A stretch of DNA of 64,000 nucleotides from Brachycybe producta. Taxonomy: Eukaryota; Arthropoda; Diplopoda; Playtdesmida; Andrognathidae. The position numbers were made by a program, and so were the translations under genes. The notes under the pieces are model-generated. The model saw nothing but the letters and a program-made list of their open reading frames with translations. It searched no databases and was not told where the DNA came from. Shown here in pieces: positions 10,312 to 21,784 of the stretch. The stretch is from positions 9,693,002-9,757,001 of the forward strand of contig JAUPFP010000001.1 in the NCBI GenBank assembly GCA_036925085.1. The letters are read 5' to 3'. The number at the start of each line of letters is the position of its first letter. The first letter of the stretch is position 1.

Positions 10312-12349
10312 CATGTTAAAGGTTAAGAAAGTACATTTCGCTAACTACTTTTCGTTCTTCAAGAACATCTTTCAGCTTTAAAAAAAATGTTGTGTATTTT
10401 TAACGTGTTGTTCAGGTATTGAGCTATTTTCATGATATTTCAAAATGCCGCTTGGTTGCTATAGCCATTTGAGCAACTTTGGAACCAAGAAATTAACTAC
10501 GTCCACACAACACTGTACAACAATGCAACAACTGCAAACATTTGAAACTTGAATGTCTTGAAAAGCCAATGAAAAAAGAAATGTTATGTAATTATTTCAA
10601 TTTTGTCAGACTGTTTTGTACTTTGTTGTTCACAGAATGAGGAGAGAAAAATTGCTTCAGGAAATATTCTGAGGGAAGTTTTTATATAAAAATTTGGATG
10701 TCCCTTGTGAGAAATAGGAAATAGAGAACAAATACAAAAGTTTATTTTCTTTACTTTTAGATCCGAGTCTGAATCTGAATCAAGTAAAAGACGAATAAAG
10801 TAAAAGAAAAGCACACTCGTTGTACAGAATTTAATCAAAGTTATTATTAACTTTGCTTCTGTATATAACACATACAGGACATAAAAATAGTTCTTATCAT
10901 CCATGATCCATGATCATATATATATATATGTTGTAGAAAATTTAGCTCTTCAGAGATTTGCTCAGTTTAGCGCAAATTTTTAGAGGAAAGTTTTATCCCA
11001 ACTTTTGTAAAAGGTCTGGCTTCAAAGATCTTTTAACCATTGTAAAGACCTAACTATAATTAGGAGGCAGTCATTGGCAGAGGTGCCTTACCCTTGCTAC
11101 ATAGTGAGTTAGAACCTCACTATGTAGCAGAGCTGTAACGAGGGTATGCCGAGTGAGGCACCTGCGTCAGTCTTATAATTGGACGCAGAAATATACGGAT
11201 GTAAAAATTAACTAGAATGATCATCCTAAAGGGAGGTGCTTGGGTCCAAAATTAGCTAGTTATAGTAATAGTTCTGCCACGTAGCACTCATTCATGCGGG
11301 GCAGCGAGAGAAAAAGGTTCAATTTGAAAATGACTGCATTTTTTTTAGAAAATAGCCTCCTCATGTAACAATATGTTATGTTTCGGCTAGGGTGGAGTTT
11401 TGTAGTTCTGGATCTTTTTAAAGCTTTGGAATATAATATTTACAATTCCATAAGTGTGGCGAGCGAAAATTTAAAAAGAAATTCTTTTTCTTATACGTTT
11501 TAGCGAGCGAAGCGAGCCATAAAACTAACATTTTCTAATACCACGTAGAACAGTAGCTATAACATTCTATGTTCTTTTAAATTTGAAAATTGTATATTAA
11601 AGTAAGAAATGTGGGGAAGTACCCTCTTGCTAAAAGTTGCGGGGCGCCCATGGTATTTATCTATAACTGAACCCAAAGATGAAAGCTAAAGCTATTTCCT
11701 TTAGAAATCTAAGCAAATGCAGCTGTCGATTTCTGGAGAGAGCTGCTTTTTCTACTACATGTATAGTTATATCTATATCCATGTTTTGTTTTATTTTGAA
11801 GTAAAATTTGTGCCCATCAGCAATTGACTTGTTTTTCTATATTTTATATATACATTGTTTCTCCATAATATACATTGTACTCTGTATGTGTTTGTGTTTC
11901 AAACAAAATCGTGTTCCGAATAGTTAATGATGAAACAACAAAATGACATCTCCATGGAATGAAACAATTAGATTTGGAAGAATAGACTGAATGAGAGAGA
12001 GAGAGATAGACAGCCCTAAAGCTCTTTCTTGCTTTCAATGTTGTTTATACCGATTAGGATGTTAACAGCTTTTTTGCTTGCTTTATATTGATAACAAAGT
12101 TAGTTCAGAAAATGCCTGAAAGCTATTTGTAAGCGGCCTCCTGACGTCGCACATTTTAGCCCTATATACCTGACTAGCTACTGCAACATATTTAGACCTT
12201 TACAAAACAGACTATGAAAAAGGACCATTAAAATAGACCCCCTACAATAAGGCCCCAAAAGTTTCTGAATTAGAGTGAAATTATATAATCTGTAAAATTA
12301 TGACGTTTATAAACAAGTGACTTTCGAACTGTTTAATTATTTTACGGTT
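10312..12349. other. AT-rich spacer with a foldback element
   Basis: No gene is seen. The stretch is AT-rich with short homopolymers, an alternating AT run near 10,915-10,930, and the inverted repeat listed separately at 11,051-11,185. Motifs GCGAGCGAAGCGAGCC (about 11,500) and a GA-rich run near 11,994-12,010 are low-complexity. Confidence 0.6.
11051..11185. repeat. Nested foldback (hairpin) element
   Basis: A perfect 13-bp inverted repeat, GCTACATAGTGAG (11096-11108) and CTCACTATGTAGC (11116-11128), surrounds a 7-base loop. Further out, AGGTGCCT pairs with AGGCACCT, and TATAATTAGGA is mirrored by TTATAATTGG. The whole could fold into an imperfect cruciform of about 130 bp. It resembles a short foldback MITE; no target duplication was identified. 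Confidence 0.7.
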
Positions 12350-12560
12350 TCAGAAGAGCAAGAATAAGGAGAAATTCAATGTGTGTTAGAACTAGAAAAC
12401 ACTAGCTGAATCACTTAAATACAATGTGGTATTTTCATGTTGGTGTCTTTCAAATTAAACTTTTTATAAACAAAAGATGGTTTACTTTACGTTGTGTCTG
12501 AAAATACATTTAATTAAGTGATTCGGTAACCCTTTTAGTTTCTAAAACATTTTCAAGCTT
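12350..12560. mobile_element. MITE-like inverted repeat, TTAGAAACTAGAA family
   Basis: The left arm (CAGAAGAGCAAGAATAAGG, then TTAGAACTAGAAAAC and GAATCACTTAA) is mirrored on the right by TTAAGTGATTC and TTTTAGTTTCTAAAAC. Similar inverted repeats occur at 14,287-14,562 and 45,330-45,450, and one half near 16,368. A dispersed palindromic family without coding capacity fits a MITE. Confidence 0.6.
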
Positions 12561-12695
12561 TTCTTATTGTTGACATTGAAAAGCAATAAGAAAGTCCAAT
12601 GGACGTTTACACTTTAAAACAGACTTAACATTGTGAGGCCCATTTGAACTACAACTAAGCCCCTTCATAACAGAATTACAACACTGTATAATAGG

Positions 12696-13007
12696 ACTGT
12701 GTTTTCCAAACTATGGTCCGGGATGGCGGAGTGCCAGGTGGTCCGCAAACGGAACCACACAAAAAATGTTTACACTCAAACTGTCCGAACGGAAGTTCCA
12801 AAAAAAAAAACCTATTAGATCTATAGTCCACTAAGTCAACAATGACTCTTGATATAATATATGCGAATCCAGAGTGTGCCCCGTTACTTGCTCAAGGCAA
12901 CTTTCGCCAGTACTACATGCCCAGTAAGCATTTTAAGGTGGCTGGTCCGCATGTGCATCGATGATTTATCTAGTGGTCCGCCATTGGGAAAACGTTTGAG
13001 AAACACT
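12696..13007. mobile_element. hAT-type MITE
   Basis: This 312-bp element has terminal inverted repeats. The left end is ACTGTGTTTTCCAAACTATGG and the right end reads GTTTGAGAAACACT. Subterminal GGTCCG and GGCGGA motifs occur in both arms. The flanking 8-mers ATAATAGG (12688-12695) and ATTGTAGG (13008-13015) match at 6 of 8 positions, as expected of an old hAT target duplication. There is no transposase inside. Confidence 0.65.
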
Positions 13008-13151
13008 ATTGTAGGAAAACCTTGGTTCCCTTGAATTTGGTTTTCTGTGTAAAAATCTTGTTCTGATTGTTCAAATCATTTCCTTCTTGTATATTTGGAC
13101 CTGAAGGAAGCCTATACTTGAGAACCAAGGAGCCAATTTTCAATTTGAAGA

Positions 13152-13177
13152 TTGATGATGATGATGATGATGATGAC
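13152..13177. repeat. (GAT)n microsatellite
   Basis: A short run of GAT/ATG triplets. The open frame of eight Met codons over it is a by-product of the repeat, not a gene. Confidence 0.9.
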
Positions 13178-14286
13178 AATGGTGATAACTTGTGATGATG
13201 ATTATAAGCTTAAAAACCTTTTGTTTGAGTCCAAATTGAGCGTTACAAATTGGACAGTTGTTGAAGTTGACTCAATGAATATAATATGGAGAGAGAGAGC
13301 TACAAATTGGTATACTGATGTGTGTGTTTATAGAAAAACAGAAGAAGCAAAACGTAACCAAATCCGTTTTAACTCTAAAAAAAAAAATGTTGGTCCTGTC
13401 TGCAAACCAAACAGCTCTTGAGTTTCTTCTCTTTTGTGTGATACATGTTTTTGGAGAAAAGAAAAAAAGGAGTCCATTGAATTTGGGGATAAAATAGATG
13501 AAGGAACATTTTTGATGAAACTGTTTAAGTTAGAGGCCTATATACACACAGAATGAATGAATGAAAGGCGACATTGAACAAACTCATATAAACAGCACAA
13601 ACTGAAACTTTAGTTTGGAAATAAATACAGTGTCCAATTCACATGAAGATGATGACTAATGATATAGACACAAATATACAGAAACAAGTATATTATATGA
13701 TTGGTGAGGGGGGGGGGGTCCTTTATCCGAATATTATACAATGCATTTAGAGACAATCGTAGTTGACATTCGTATCATTTTACTTCAATACTGCATGATA
13801 AGGTTTTATTTAGTGCAATTGCAATAAGAACATATTGACATTGATGTGGGGTGGATGGGGTGAGCGGAGGTTGGGTGGGAAAGTGATTAACTATTCACAT
13901 TATACATTAATATACACATACTGTAGATATCAGTAGGCTACTCATGCATCTAAATTAGAATTACCTAACTTCTATAGTTGGGGATTTGTCTCATTTCCGT
14001 GACAAATATTTAATCTCATTTAAACGTTTGGAACAACTTTATATTCATGAGTTTTCAGAATCAATCAACAATTATTGGATTTAGTTTTGTTATTTTTAGG
14101 TTTGTTTATAAAAGCAATGTTAAAGTAGCCTAGAATAGTATAGATATATTTAGCTATATAATATTAGATATTTATATATACCCGTTTTTGGAGGAGTGTT
14201 TTGAGGGTAATCTATTTGCGGTTTTTTCTATTATGATGTTTTAGAAGAATTAATTTTTTTTAACTCTTTGTTATTTTGCGGTTTCA
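13178..14286. other. AT-rich spacer
   Basis: No gene or clear element is seen. The stretch includes a run of ten G residues near 13,710, purine-rich patches, and scattered A/T homopolymers. Confidence 0.5.
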
Positions 14287-14562
14287 GAAGAGCAAACACT
14301 AAGGAGAAATTTAAAGTGTTAGAAACTAGAACGGTAGCTGATATAGACCCTACTTAATATTTAGTCATTTCATGTTGATATCTTTCAAAATATATTATTT
14401 TTATATAGAAGGCAAATTAAAAAATATTGTCTGCGGGAAGTTGGGTCATTTTCAAACTGGCATGAAAAGCTTATTTTTAGACATCAACATGAAAATACTC
14501 TTTTGTAATTGAGCTACCATTCTAGTTTCTAAAACAACTTTTAATTCTGCTCTTTCACTGAA
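14287..14562. mobile_element. MITE-like inverted repeat, TTAGAAACTAGAA family
   Basis: The left arm carries GTGTTAGAAACTAGAACGGT and AGCTGATATAG. The right arm carries the mirror GAGCTACCATTCTAGTTTCT. Inner arms share TTTCATGTTGAT in opposite orientation. This is the best-preserved copy of the family also seen at 12,350 and 45,330. Confidence 0.65.
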
Positions 14563-16829
14563 AGATAGAAAATAACCAGATTTCGTGAAGGGTGTTTTTT
14601 CCACTTGAAAACCAGCTGAAAAGACTAAAAACCACCTTATAGTCATTCAATTTGTCATTTTCTAAATTTTCAAGGTAGGTCTTTAATGTCCACAACCGGT
14701 AATCCTATTGTAGTACATGTGTTTATTTCTTCTTGTAATTGTTGTTTTTCTTCCTTCTTCTTAATTTCAAATGTACATTATGTTGTTGTCATTATAATTG
14801 CTTGTTTGTAATGAGTACTAATGACTTTACTTGAAAACATCAATGTTACATTTTGGTATCCACCTTTAAATAACAAAATCTTTATCCGACACAACTGCAT
14901 CAACTCTTAATTGTGTTTGAGTTTGTTTTATTATCTGTGTTTACATGAGTGCACATAACATAGGCGCTTTTGTATGTATCTAATAAATGTAGTAATTATA
15001 TACAATTGAAGTAAACAGTTTCTAGTGTTTTCAACATTGATACGTGCGTAATCGCCATTCAAGTAGACATTATACCTGGAAATGTCACAATGCACCTTGG
15101 TATTTGCTCCTTTGTTTTTCCTCCCTAGGATAGGATAGAAACTATGCCGAAACCTGTCTAACTACATTCATACATTCATATTAAGAGAAACTCTTAGTTG
15201 AATCTCTTAATACCGTGTTTATAGTCGTCATTTCACGATGGCATCCGAAATGCTGACTATAGACGTGACTTAAATGTTGTATATCATTAATGTAATTCAG
15301 TTACAGTTGGTGTATTTTAAAATTTGACTCTCTATCATAAGTATAGTTGCCTCAACGTAAGATGAAGTTAGTGACGTCAGAGGGGTTGGCGAAAAATTTA
15401 TTAACTTTCGTGTTATTTCTAGTCTGATTAAAAATAGGCAGGAAGTTGCCAATAACCAGAGTTGTTAGATATATGTCAAGTGATACATATCACTAATAAA
15501 TGTCTTGGTAGTTTTTATATTATATTATGGGGGGCTCTTAATTTTCTGACAGTGCGGTATTTCAGCTGCACCAAAATGCATTCGTTTTTGTGTCTTTAGG
15601 TTTTGACAATGCATTTCGCATGCTGCAATGGGGAATGCGTCCCTCTACCATAGACCTTCGTGGATGCTTGTAAAGTAATTTTTCAAATTCACAAAATGCA
15701 TTTATTACTTTTAATGGTGATTCCTTATATCAGCAAAATGTTGGCTATAAAAGTTCCCAAAGAAGTGAAATACAGTGTATTTTCACATAGGCTTCTATAC
15801 TCTTTTGTGGAACTTACACTGTATGATGTCAATAAACGTAAGTAGGGCTTAGCCAGTCTATTTAAAGACATTAGAGAATGAAAAAAAAAAAAACAGATGT
15901 AATAAAGGATGAAATTCACGTTAAAACATTAAATATGAATCTTGGTTGTTTTCCTAACCAACCTAAACCTAAACCAACCTAACCAACCCTGGCAATAACA
16001 AAAGAATTTACGAACCCTTTTGTTTACTGTTCAGGACGGTTGCTATGTCATTGCTTTATCTTATTGTGAGGCAACTATAATACCCATGATTGAGTCAGAT
16101 TTCAAAATACACCAATTCTAAATGATTTGTATTATTGATATAGAAAAAACATTGATTCATTTGATAAGAAAAGACCATAATAATTGGCTTTGGGATGGTT
16201 TACTTCTAGGGGGCCTACTTATAGGCAGGGGATTTTTAGTTAAGAATAATGTCTTAATAATGTAATCAATGTTCTCTTCAAGGTGGGAAGCATTCAAATT
16301 AAAACAGTTTATATTTATAACAACAGTAAACGTCTTGTTATAGAAACAATTACAAGTAGGTCAAACTATGTTAGAAACTAGAATAGTAGATGAATAAATA
16401 GAATTTTTGGTATTTTGATGAGTCGATGACTTTCGTCAGTATTCTGGGACTTTTTTCTCTTACGTTTTACGTTTGAAACCTTTAATTTGGTATGTACAGT
16501 ACACCTTTTGTATAGAATTATTCTTACTCTATTATTATAGTAAATAAAAATGGTATGCTCTTAATAATTATTTAACAAGTCAATAAAAAAATTTAAACTA
16601 TAACATGGTTTGGACAAATCATGATAAAGTTTAAACTTTTTAATACTTTTTTTTTTCATTGTGCCAGTGCTCAAAGTGGAATTTCTAAAAATGTTAGGGT
16701 TGGAACGCGACAGATTACGTTTGGTGGTCGACATCGACTGCAAAACGAAGTCGATTTGTCACCAAAACCGATCACTTCGCATCTTTCCATAAAAAAAGAT
16801 ATTACAACTACAGCCCAACAACCTGCAAC
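14563..16829. other. Spacer downstream of the DMRT gene
   Basis: AT-rich, with no gene seen apart from the LINE-tail relic and one half of the TTAGAAACTAGAA inverted repeat near 16,368. A short CCTAA-rich patch (about 15,952-15,990) is degenerate. Confidence 0.5.
15595..15690 (+). mobile_element. Short LINE/SINE 3' tail relic
   Basis: About 95 bp (TTTTGACAATGCATT, then CATAGACCTTCGTGG, then AGTAATTTTTCAAATTC) is clearly related to 27,462-27,567. There the tail is a short CAAATT repeat. A small hairpin followed by a simple repeat is the usual 3' end of CR1/L2-type LINEs and their SINEs. The flanking stretch 14,563-16,829 otherwise shows no gene. Confidence 0.45.
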
Positions 16830-16835
16830 TTTATT
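16830..16835 (-). terminator. Candidate poly(A) signal of the DMRT gene
   Basis: The plus-strand TTTATT gives AATAAA on the minus strand, about 115 bases downstream of the DMRT stop codon. It is the first canonical signal after the stop; use in vivo is inferred. Confidence 0.4.
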
Positions 16836-16948
16836 TTGCAGCAGAAATCGACAGCGAAAACCGGTCTGTATGCTAAGGGCCTTAAAGTGAAATAGTGTAA
16901 CTTTGGAATAAATGAGAATTCAGTTTCTAAACTGGAAAATTGTATTTG

Positions 16949-18240
16949 TTAATCACTTTTGGCGTCGTCATTAGTGCCGTTGTCGTCATCAGGTAGACTC
17001 GATGGTGACCCACCGTCAATTGTTTCTTCCTTTTTGGAACTTCTAAGCTGGACAAGTGAACCATGTATATTAATGTCTCCACGTAGACCTGTGCATTGAG
17101 TGCAACCAGCCATACAGGGTGTTACAATAGACGGTTGGACTAGAAGATTAGCAATCGGAGGATATGTGCCATATGCTGTTGCATAGGTCCCTCCAGCTGT
17201 GGCCAAAAGGGATGGTTCAGGACGTAACTGAGGAGAGGAAGGGCCTTTTAAAATGGTATCAGTGGTGAGAACAGAATTAGCAATTCTTTTGGATGCATTG
17301 AGAGCTGCAAACGATGAAGCAAACGGAAGTGATTGGTGTGCAGGTGGCGGAGGAAGGTCGGATGGAGGAAGTAAAGTCGGAGAATCCCGAGTCAGTGGAG
17401 TGAAAGCCGATGGAAAATCACCTCCACAACTACCGAGGGTTAATTTAGCTGTCGATCGTAATGCACCCATACGACTAAAATACGGGTGGAAAGCGAGCCC
17501 TTGCTGTAAACCCGTACATGATCCTGGATTTGATCCGAACGTAGTTCCGCCATGAAATCCAACGAATGCCGAAACCATGTTGGTGGAAGCCGCAGTATTG
17601 AAGGTGCTCGAAGAAGGTATCGTTGAGCCAACATAGGTTGTGCTGCTCGGAAAGTGTGCCGCTGCTGCACTGCTAGTCATCAGTCCTTGAAAGCCACAGT
17701 CTGTTGGAGATAGGCCCACTATTTGTTCAATGGCCCTTAACACATCGCCACCACTGGCGTTTAGCATCAGTTCTAGGACTCTTTGTTTATGAGTGGGGAA
17801 AATACGTTGAAGAACCTCCAAGGGTAACAGACTGGAGTGAGAACTGGTGTTAGGAATGATGTTGGGTGGTGCAAGCGATGATGTCGATGTAGGAGACATG
17901 GTGGATGAGGATGCGGTTGCAGGACACACACTGACACTGGGCATTCCGATCCCGATGTTTCTTATCTCGTATGTAGGTGTGTTAGTGTGGCCAGTGGACG
18001 ATATGGTCGATGTGGCATTAGCCGAAAGCCTTGTCCGAAACTGATGTCGATTGACTCGGATGGAGGAAGTGGATGTCGTAGGGTGTGCTGATAAAGACTG
18101 AAGGATTCGTTGGGCATAAGATGGTGGAGCCTGATGATGTTGGCTTAATTGTGGAGACTCACAATTCGACTCGACCGTTGATGGCGTTCGACAGTTTCGT
18201 TCTTTGTCCATTTCGGTGTCATCTTCTGATGTTGTTGGAA
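16949..18240 (-). CDS. DMRT transcription factor, exon 2 (DMA domain and C-terminus)
   Basis: This is the second coding exon of the DMRT gene. On the minus strand it starts after the acceptor GATGATAG (AG at 18242-18241) with VPTTSEDD and ends at the stop in 16949-16951. It encodes about 430 residues, mostly Ser/Thr/Pro-rich and disordered-looking. One conserved island, LPLEVLQRIFPTHKQRVLEL continuing to AIEQIVG (17,714-17,824), is a DMA domain: a small CUE-like helical domain that occurs only in the DMA-bearing DMRT subgroup. Exon 1 donates one base to the split Val codon and the phase matches exactly. Together with exon 1 the predicted protein is 565 residues, with DMA at about 275-311. A late cysteine cluster (CMAGCTQCTG) has no assigned role. 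The protein should act in the nucleus. Confidence 0.9.
17714..17824 (-). other. DMA domain
   Basis: Residues about 275-311 of the spliced protein form the conserved DMA helices (EVLQRIFP, RVLELMLNASGGDVLRAIEQ). In vertebrates this domain marks DMRT3, DMRTA1 and DMRTA2, so its presence excludes Doublesex and DMRT1-type genes. Confidence 0.9.
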
Positions 18241-20235
18241 CTATCATCACATAAATAAAATAAAAATATGTAGAACTGAACCTTAATTTACAAAATCAGA
18301 TTAACATGGTTACATTTCGAAACTATTCAATTTTAGTTAATCAATAAGAAATTAAAATCTAATAGAAAGTTTATGTTAAATGTAATATATCTGTCTCTGC
18401 TCAATAGCCCACAATGTGTTTACATTTAAAAAAAATAAGTCTGTTAAAAACTAGATTTGTGGGTAAAATAAATTAATGTATTAAAGGTAAATCTATTTTT
18501 ATCACAGGATAATCTATAGCTAATTTCGGCATACTTTTACTATTCACTACTATAGTTTCCACTAATTTTACTAGTTTCTACTACTTTCACACTTTATGTC
18601 GTAGAAATTAACACTCACTTCAACCTGTGAAGTCAGGGAAATTAAATTGAGCCAGGAAAAGTCAGGAAAAAATGAAAATTTTTGTTAAAAATATAGATTA
18701 GTTTCATTTGTGTATTTAAAACCATGGAGTTCCAATGATATTCCGTAGGCCTACACTTATATCTATTTATCTTCACTATGTTGTAGGCCTACATTATATT
18801 TTTAACGAGAAAAATTCAATCAAAGTTCCAGGTTCCTATATAAATCTAATAAAACCCATGGATCCTAAATTATAGAACGATAGGAGAGTTCAAAATGTAT
18901 ATCAAGAAAACAATTAAGGAATTTAAATAAAACCATCTAATGTATGAAAATCAAATGGCTTTTAACAGTTTCTAATAATATATAATCTGTAATGCTTTAT
19001 TTATACCAATAGCCCCCAAACTAGTTTGAATGTAATAAATAATATGTGCAAGTTAAACATTGCAAAATCAAAATTAGTCCAAACTTGCAAAAAAATGTCT
19101 TTCTTTCTTTTTGTTTGGCAAAATTTAAAGGACATGCACATCCGTGGACCCATTGAGTTTAGGAACCTAAACGTTTTGCACGAGTTTTATCTTGCATTTC
19201 TTCTGCAAGTGCATCACGATTCCTTACCTATACCAAATGTCACTAATTAAAATAAGAAAATCACGAATGAATTCAGCCCAGTTACTCAAACATGGCCAAA
19301 CGGCCCCGTTTAAAATATAAAGAGTGAATATTTTTAGATATATTAAGCTTTGTCTGTGTATAACGCTGTACAAACAAGCACAAAAACGTTTAAGCACGTC
19401 AGAATTTATTTTAATTTAAATGAATCGTTTTTTTCTCATAGTCAACTTTATGTTGCCTTCTCCCGATCCAAGAACCCAAACAACATTAAGTAATACATAT
19501 CATACATATATAGTAATACATATAGTTAAATAATTTTAGTAGCAAAATTAAACTAGAATTTTTTTCCCGTCATTTATGACAGGTTACCCCACTAGGTAAG
19601 TAATAATATTGTAAAGTAATTTTATATAATTAAATCTTTTACAAAGCTGTTCATTTGAGTGTGACTCACAATTTAACTAACTATATATATATATAACGAA
19701 CTTTAAAATATTCTTTTTTGGAGGTTCTAAGTTACCAATTTCAACGTGAAGCAAAATTGAATGGATTTTCTATCTACAGATAGGGTGCCCATTGACTAAA
19801 CTTGTTTCTGTTATTGTATATTTTTTAAGGGCCACAATGCTACTCATGCGTGTATTGAGTTTTTTCTTTTCATTCTTAACTGCATTATTATTGGTCTATC
19901 AGAAGTTAGCCGGGCTAACTTTAAACTAACTTTTGAGCATTTTGTATGTTTGGTTTGACCGAAATATGGCATATATGTAAGATATTTTAGGGCCAATTGA
20001 CAGGCCTACAAAACCTACATCTTAAAATATTGTATTTTATGATGTAGATTTTGTTCTTAAATATATGTGTCTTATATATATTTCGGTCAAACCAAACATA
20101 GATTACAGATTACTCAAAAATTAGTTTTAAGGTTAGCCTTTTGCCCCAAAGTTTGTTAATTTAGTTTTTTTTACTGGTAAAGAATAATAAACAAATGTTT
20201 TATATGGTAGATTAAAGTTACATTAAGTTACTTAC
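18241..20235 (-). other. DMRT intron
   Basis: A 1,995-bp intron bounded by GTAAGT (donor, 20235 downwards) and ...GATGATAG (acceptor, 18242-18241), in phase 1. It is AT-rich, contains the MITE at 19,913-20,138, and has no other gene-like ORF. Vertebrate DMRT3 also has a two-exon layout. Confidence 0.85.
19913..20138. mobile_element. MITE inside the DMRT intron
   Basis: This is a 226-bp inverted repeat. The left arm is GGCTAAC...AAACTAACTTTTGAG...GTTTGGTTTGACCGAAATAT. The right arm is its mirror, ending GGTTAGCC at 20138. The inner block TTTGGTTTGACCGAAATAT is a perfect 19-base match between arms. No ORF is inside. Target duplication is unclear. Confidence 0.7.
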
Positions 20236-20641
20236 CATCAACTGATGAAGTTGCCCTCTCTGTGCCATCTTCCACCTCTTTTCCAATGCCTAGGTGAACG
20301 TGAGGTTCAGTAACTTGCAGTCCAAAGATGGGTCCAGGTGGCATATAGCCATAAGAAGATCCAGTGGCAACGGCACGGAGACCCATAGCAATAGCATCTT
20401 CTGCTGCCTGTTGTCTCTTCAGAGCAACCTGAGCAGCCATAACCCTCTGACGTTCTGCAATCAGATTGCATTTGATGCAAGCGCAATCTTTAAAACGACA
20501 ATGTCGTTTGTGGCCCTTCAACCAGGAGATCATCCCGTGGTTGCGACATCTTGCGCACTTTGGTTTTCTTGCTCCTTTTTCCGTTGTCGGATGGGTTAAG
20601 ATAATGGCACCTCCTCCACTGCCTGAAGTTGTGTGGTTCAT
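20236..20641 (-). CDS. DMRT transcription factor, exon 1 (DM domain; Dmrt93B/DMRT3-like)
   Basis: This first coding exon encodes a zinc-finger DNA-binding DM domain, the motif that recognises DNA through the minor groove in sex- and neuron-specifying regulators. Ligand residues are in place: C29, C32, H35, H44, C48, C53, C55 and C58 within [20 protein letters not shown] and its continuation. The recognition helix [20 protein letters not shown] (residues 61-80) follows. The stretch after it, [14 protein letters not shown]...PPGPIFG, is what suggests the Dmrt93B/DMRT3 branch. The start ATG at 20641 lies six codons after an in-frame TAG. The exon ends at the strong donor G|GTAAGT (20236/20235). 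Expression context cannot be read from sequence. The DMRT identity is very strong; the exact orthologue is inferred. Confidence 0.93.
20405..20566 (-). other. DM domain
   Basis: Residues 26-79: intertwined CCHC/HCCC zinc-binding module plus recognition helix. All eight ligand positions are intact and there is no internal stop or shift. Confidence 0.95.
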
Positions 20642-21570
20642 TGCATTTGATAAGTTTACCTAATTTTAAATTAATGATCACAAATGATTCAATCATGTTG
20701 TTACTGCTGTCTGGTTGATGCACACTTACCACTTTTCAATCCTGAACATTTGTTTCAAAATTGTCACTTTGTATGATGAAATCTTATAAAGACAGAAGTT
20801 GAAGTTTCAATTGTTGAATTCACTTTTCTGCTTGTGTTCCTTCCTCTTTTGAAGCAGCAGCAGCATCTCATAATCTTCCAATTTTGGTTTGCCTTTGGGG
20901 TCCCACCGTGAAAGGGAGGAGGGTAGTGGTTGAGGGGGATTCCCAATAGTGTATATTATTTCTAGTAGTGTGTGTATATCTATTATATGCTGTGGCAATA
21001 ATAAGATAAAATAGATAGGAGGTTGTAATGTATTGAATGTTATTGCTATACATTAGTGTGATGATCACGTCATTCATTTTTGCCTGTCAGAGTCTAAGAC
21101 GCCCATTGGTTGAAAAACGCAAAGACCTAGAGATAGATTGAGTTTCAATTTCAACAAACAGTGTTTCCTATTGGAAGATATATAGGCTTATACATACATT
21201 CAGAAATGTGTGTTTGTATGTGTTTATACACACACACACACATGTGTGTGGTTGTGGTTGTTTTTGTAAGGGGGGCTTCATCAATGCTTATGTACTTGTC
21301 CATCAAAACTGTGGGAGCATTTATATAGGCCTATATATTATATGCAATGCAGTGAATGACTTTGAAAACAGCATGGTGACTCCATTTAAATTTAAAATAC
21401 ATATGGCTACAATGCTAGTAATATACAGCTATGGAAAAATAAATAGGAACCAATGTGTAATTATAAACTTTTTTATTCTTTTACAGGTATATTTTATCAA
21501 TTTATGTTAATACTAGAAGGAAAGCCCGTCTTCGACGGGTGTGATAGTGCAAGGCTCTGATAGCCTTATA
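20642..21570. other. Region upstream of DMRT
   Basis: Probable 5'-UTR and promoter side of the DMRT gene (minus strand), with no recognisable core-promoter motif I would defend. It contains a palindromic CA/TG microsatellite (about 21,212-21,250). No other gene is seen. Confidence 0.4.
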
Positions 21571-21784
21571 CAGTGTGTTTCATATTTATATAGAAGCACC
21601 CCAGACATTGGTTATAACTCGAGTTACAACTGATATTTTCAACATAAAGAGAGCATCTTATATTATAAATTTTCTGCTAGGCAAAAAAATGTTTCTTATA
21701 AATGTAAAAATTAAAAAAAAAACTGGAAAATGTCCATTTTATAATAATAGATAGATGCACTAATGAACTTTTCACTTTTATTAA

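Noticed and set aside
13152-13421. ORF starting with eight Met codons
   Set aside because: It is a by-product of the GAT microsatellite; the rest lacks protein character.
15952-15990. Telomere-like CCTAA-rich patch
   Set aside because: Units are irregular and few (CCTAACC, CCTAAACC mixed); not a telomeric array.
16621-16890. 89-codon ORF downstream of DMRT as a gene
   Set aside because: No recognisable features, and it overlaps the probable 3' UTR of the DMRT gene.
17253-18044. Plus-strand ORFs opposite DMRT exon 2
   Set aside because: Shadows of the conserved minus-strand coding sequence.
20294-20663. Plus-strand ORFs opposite the DM domain exon
   Set aside because: Antisense shadows; the zinc-finger reading is on the minus strand.
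21212-21250. CA/TG palindrome as a regulatory site
   Set aside because: Ordinary dinucleotide microsatellite; no supporting motif.
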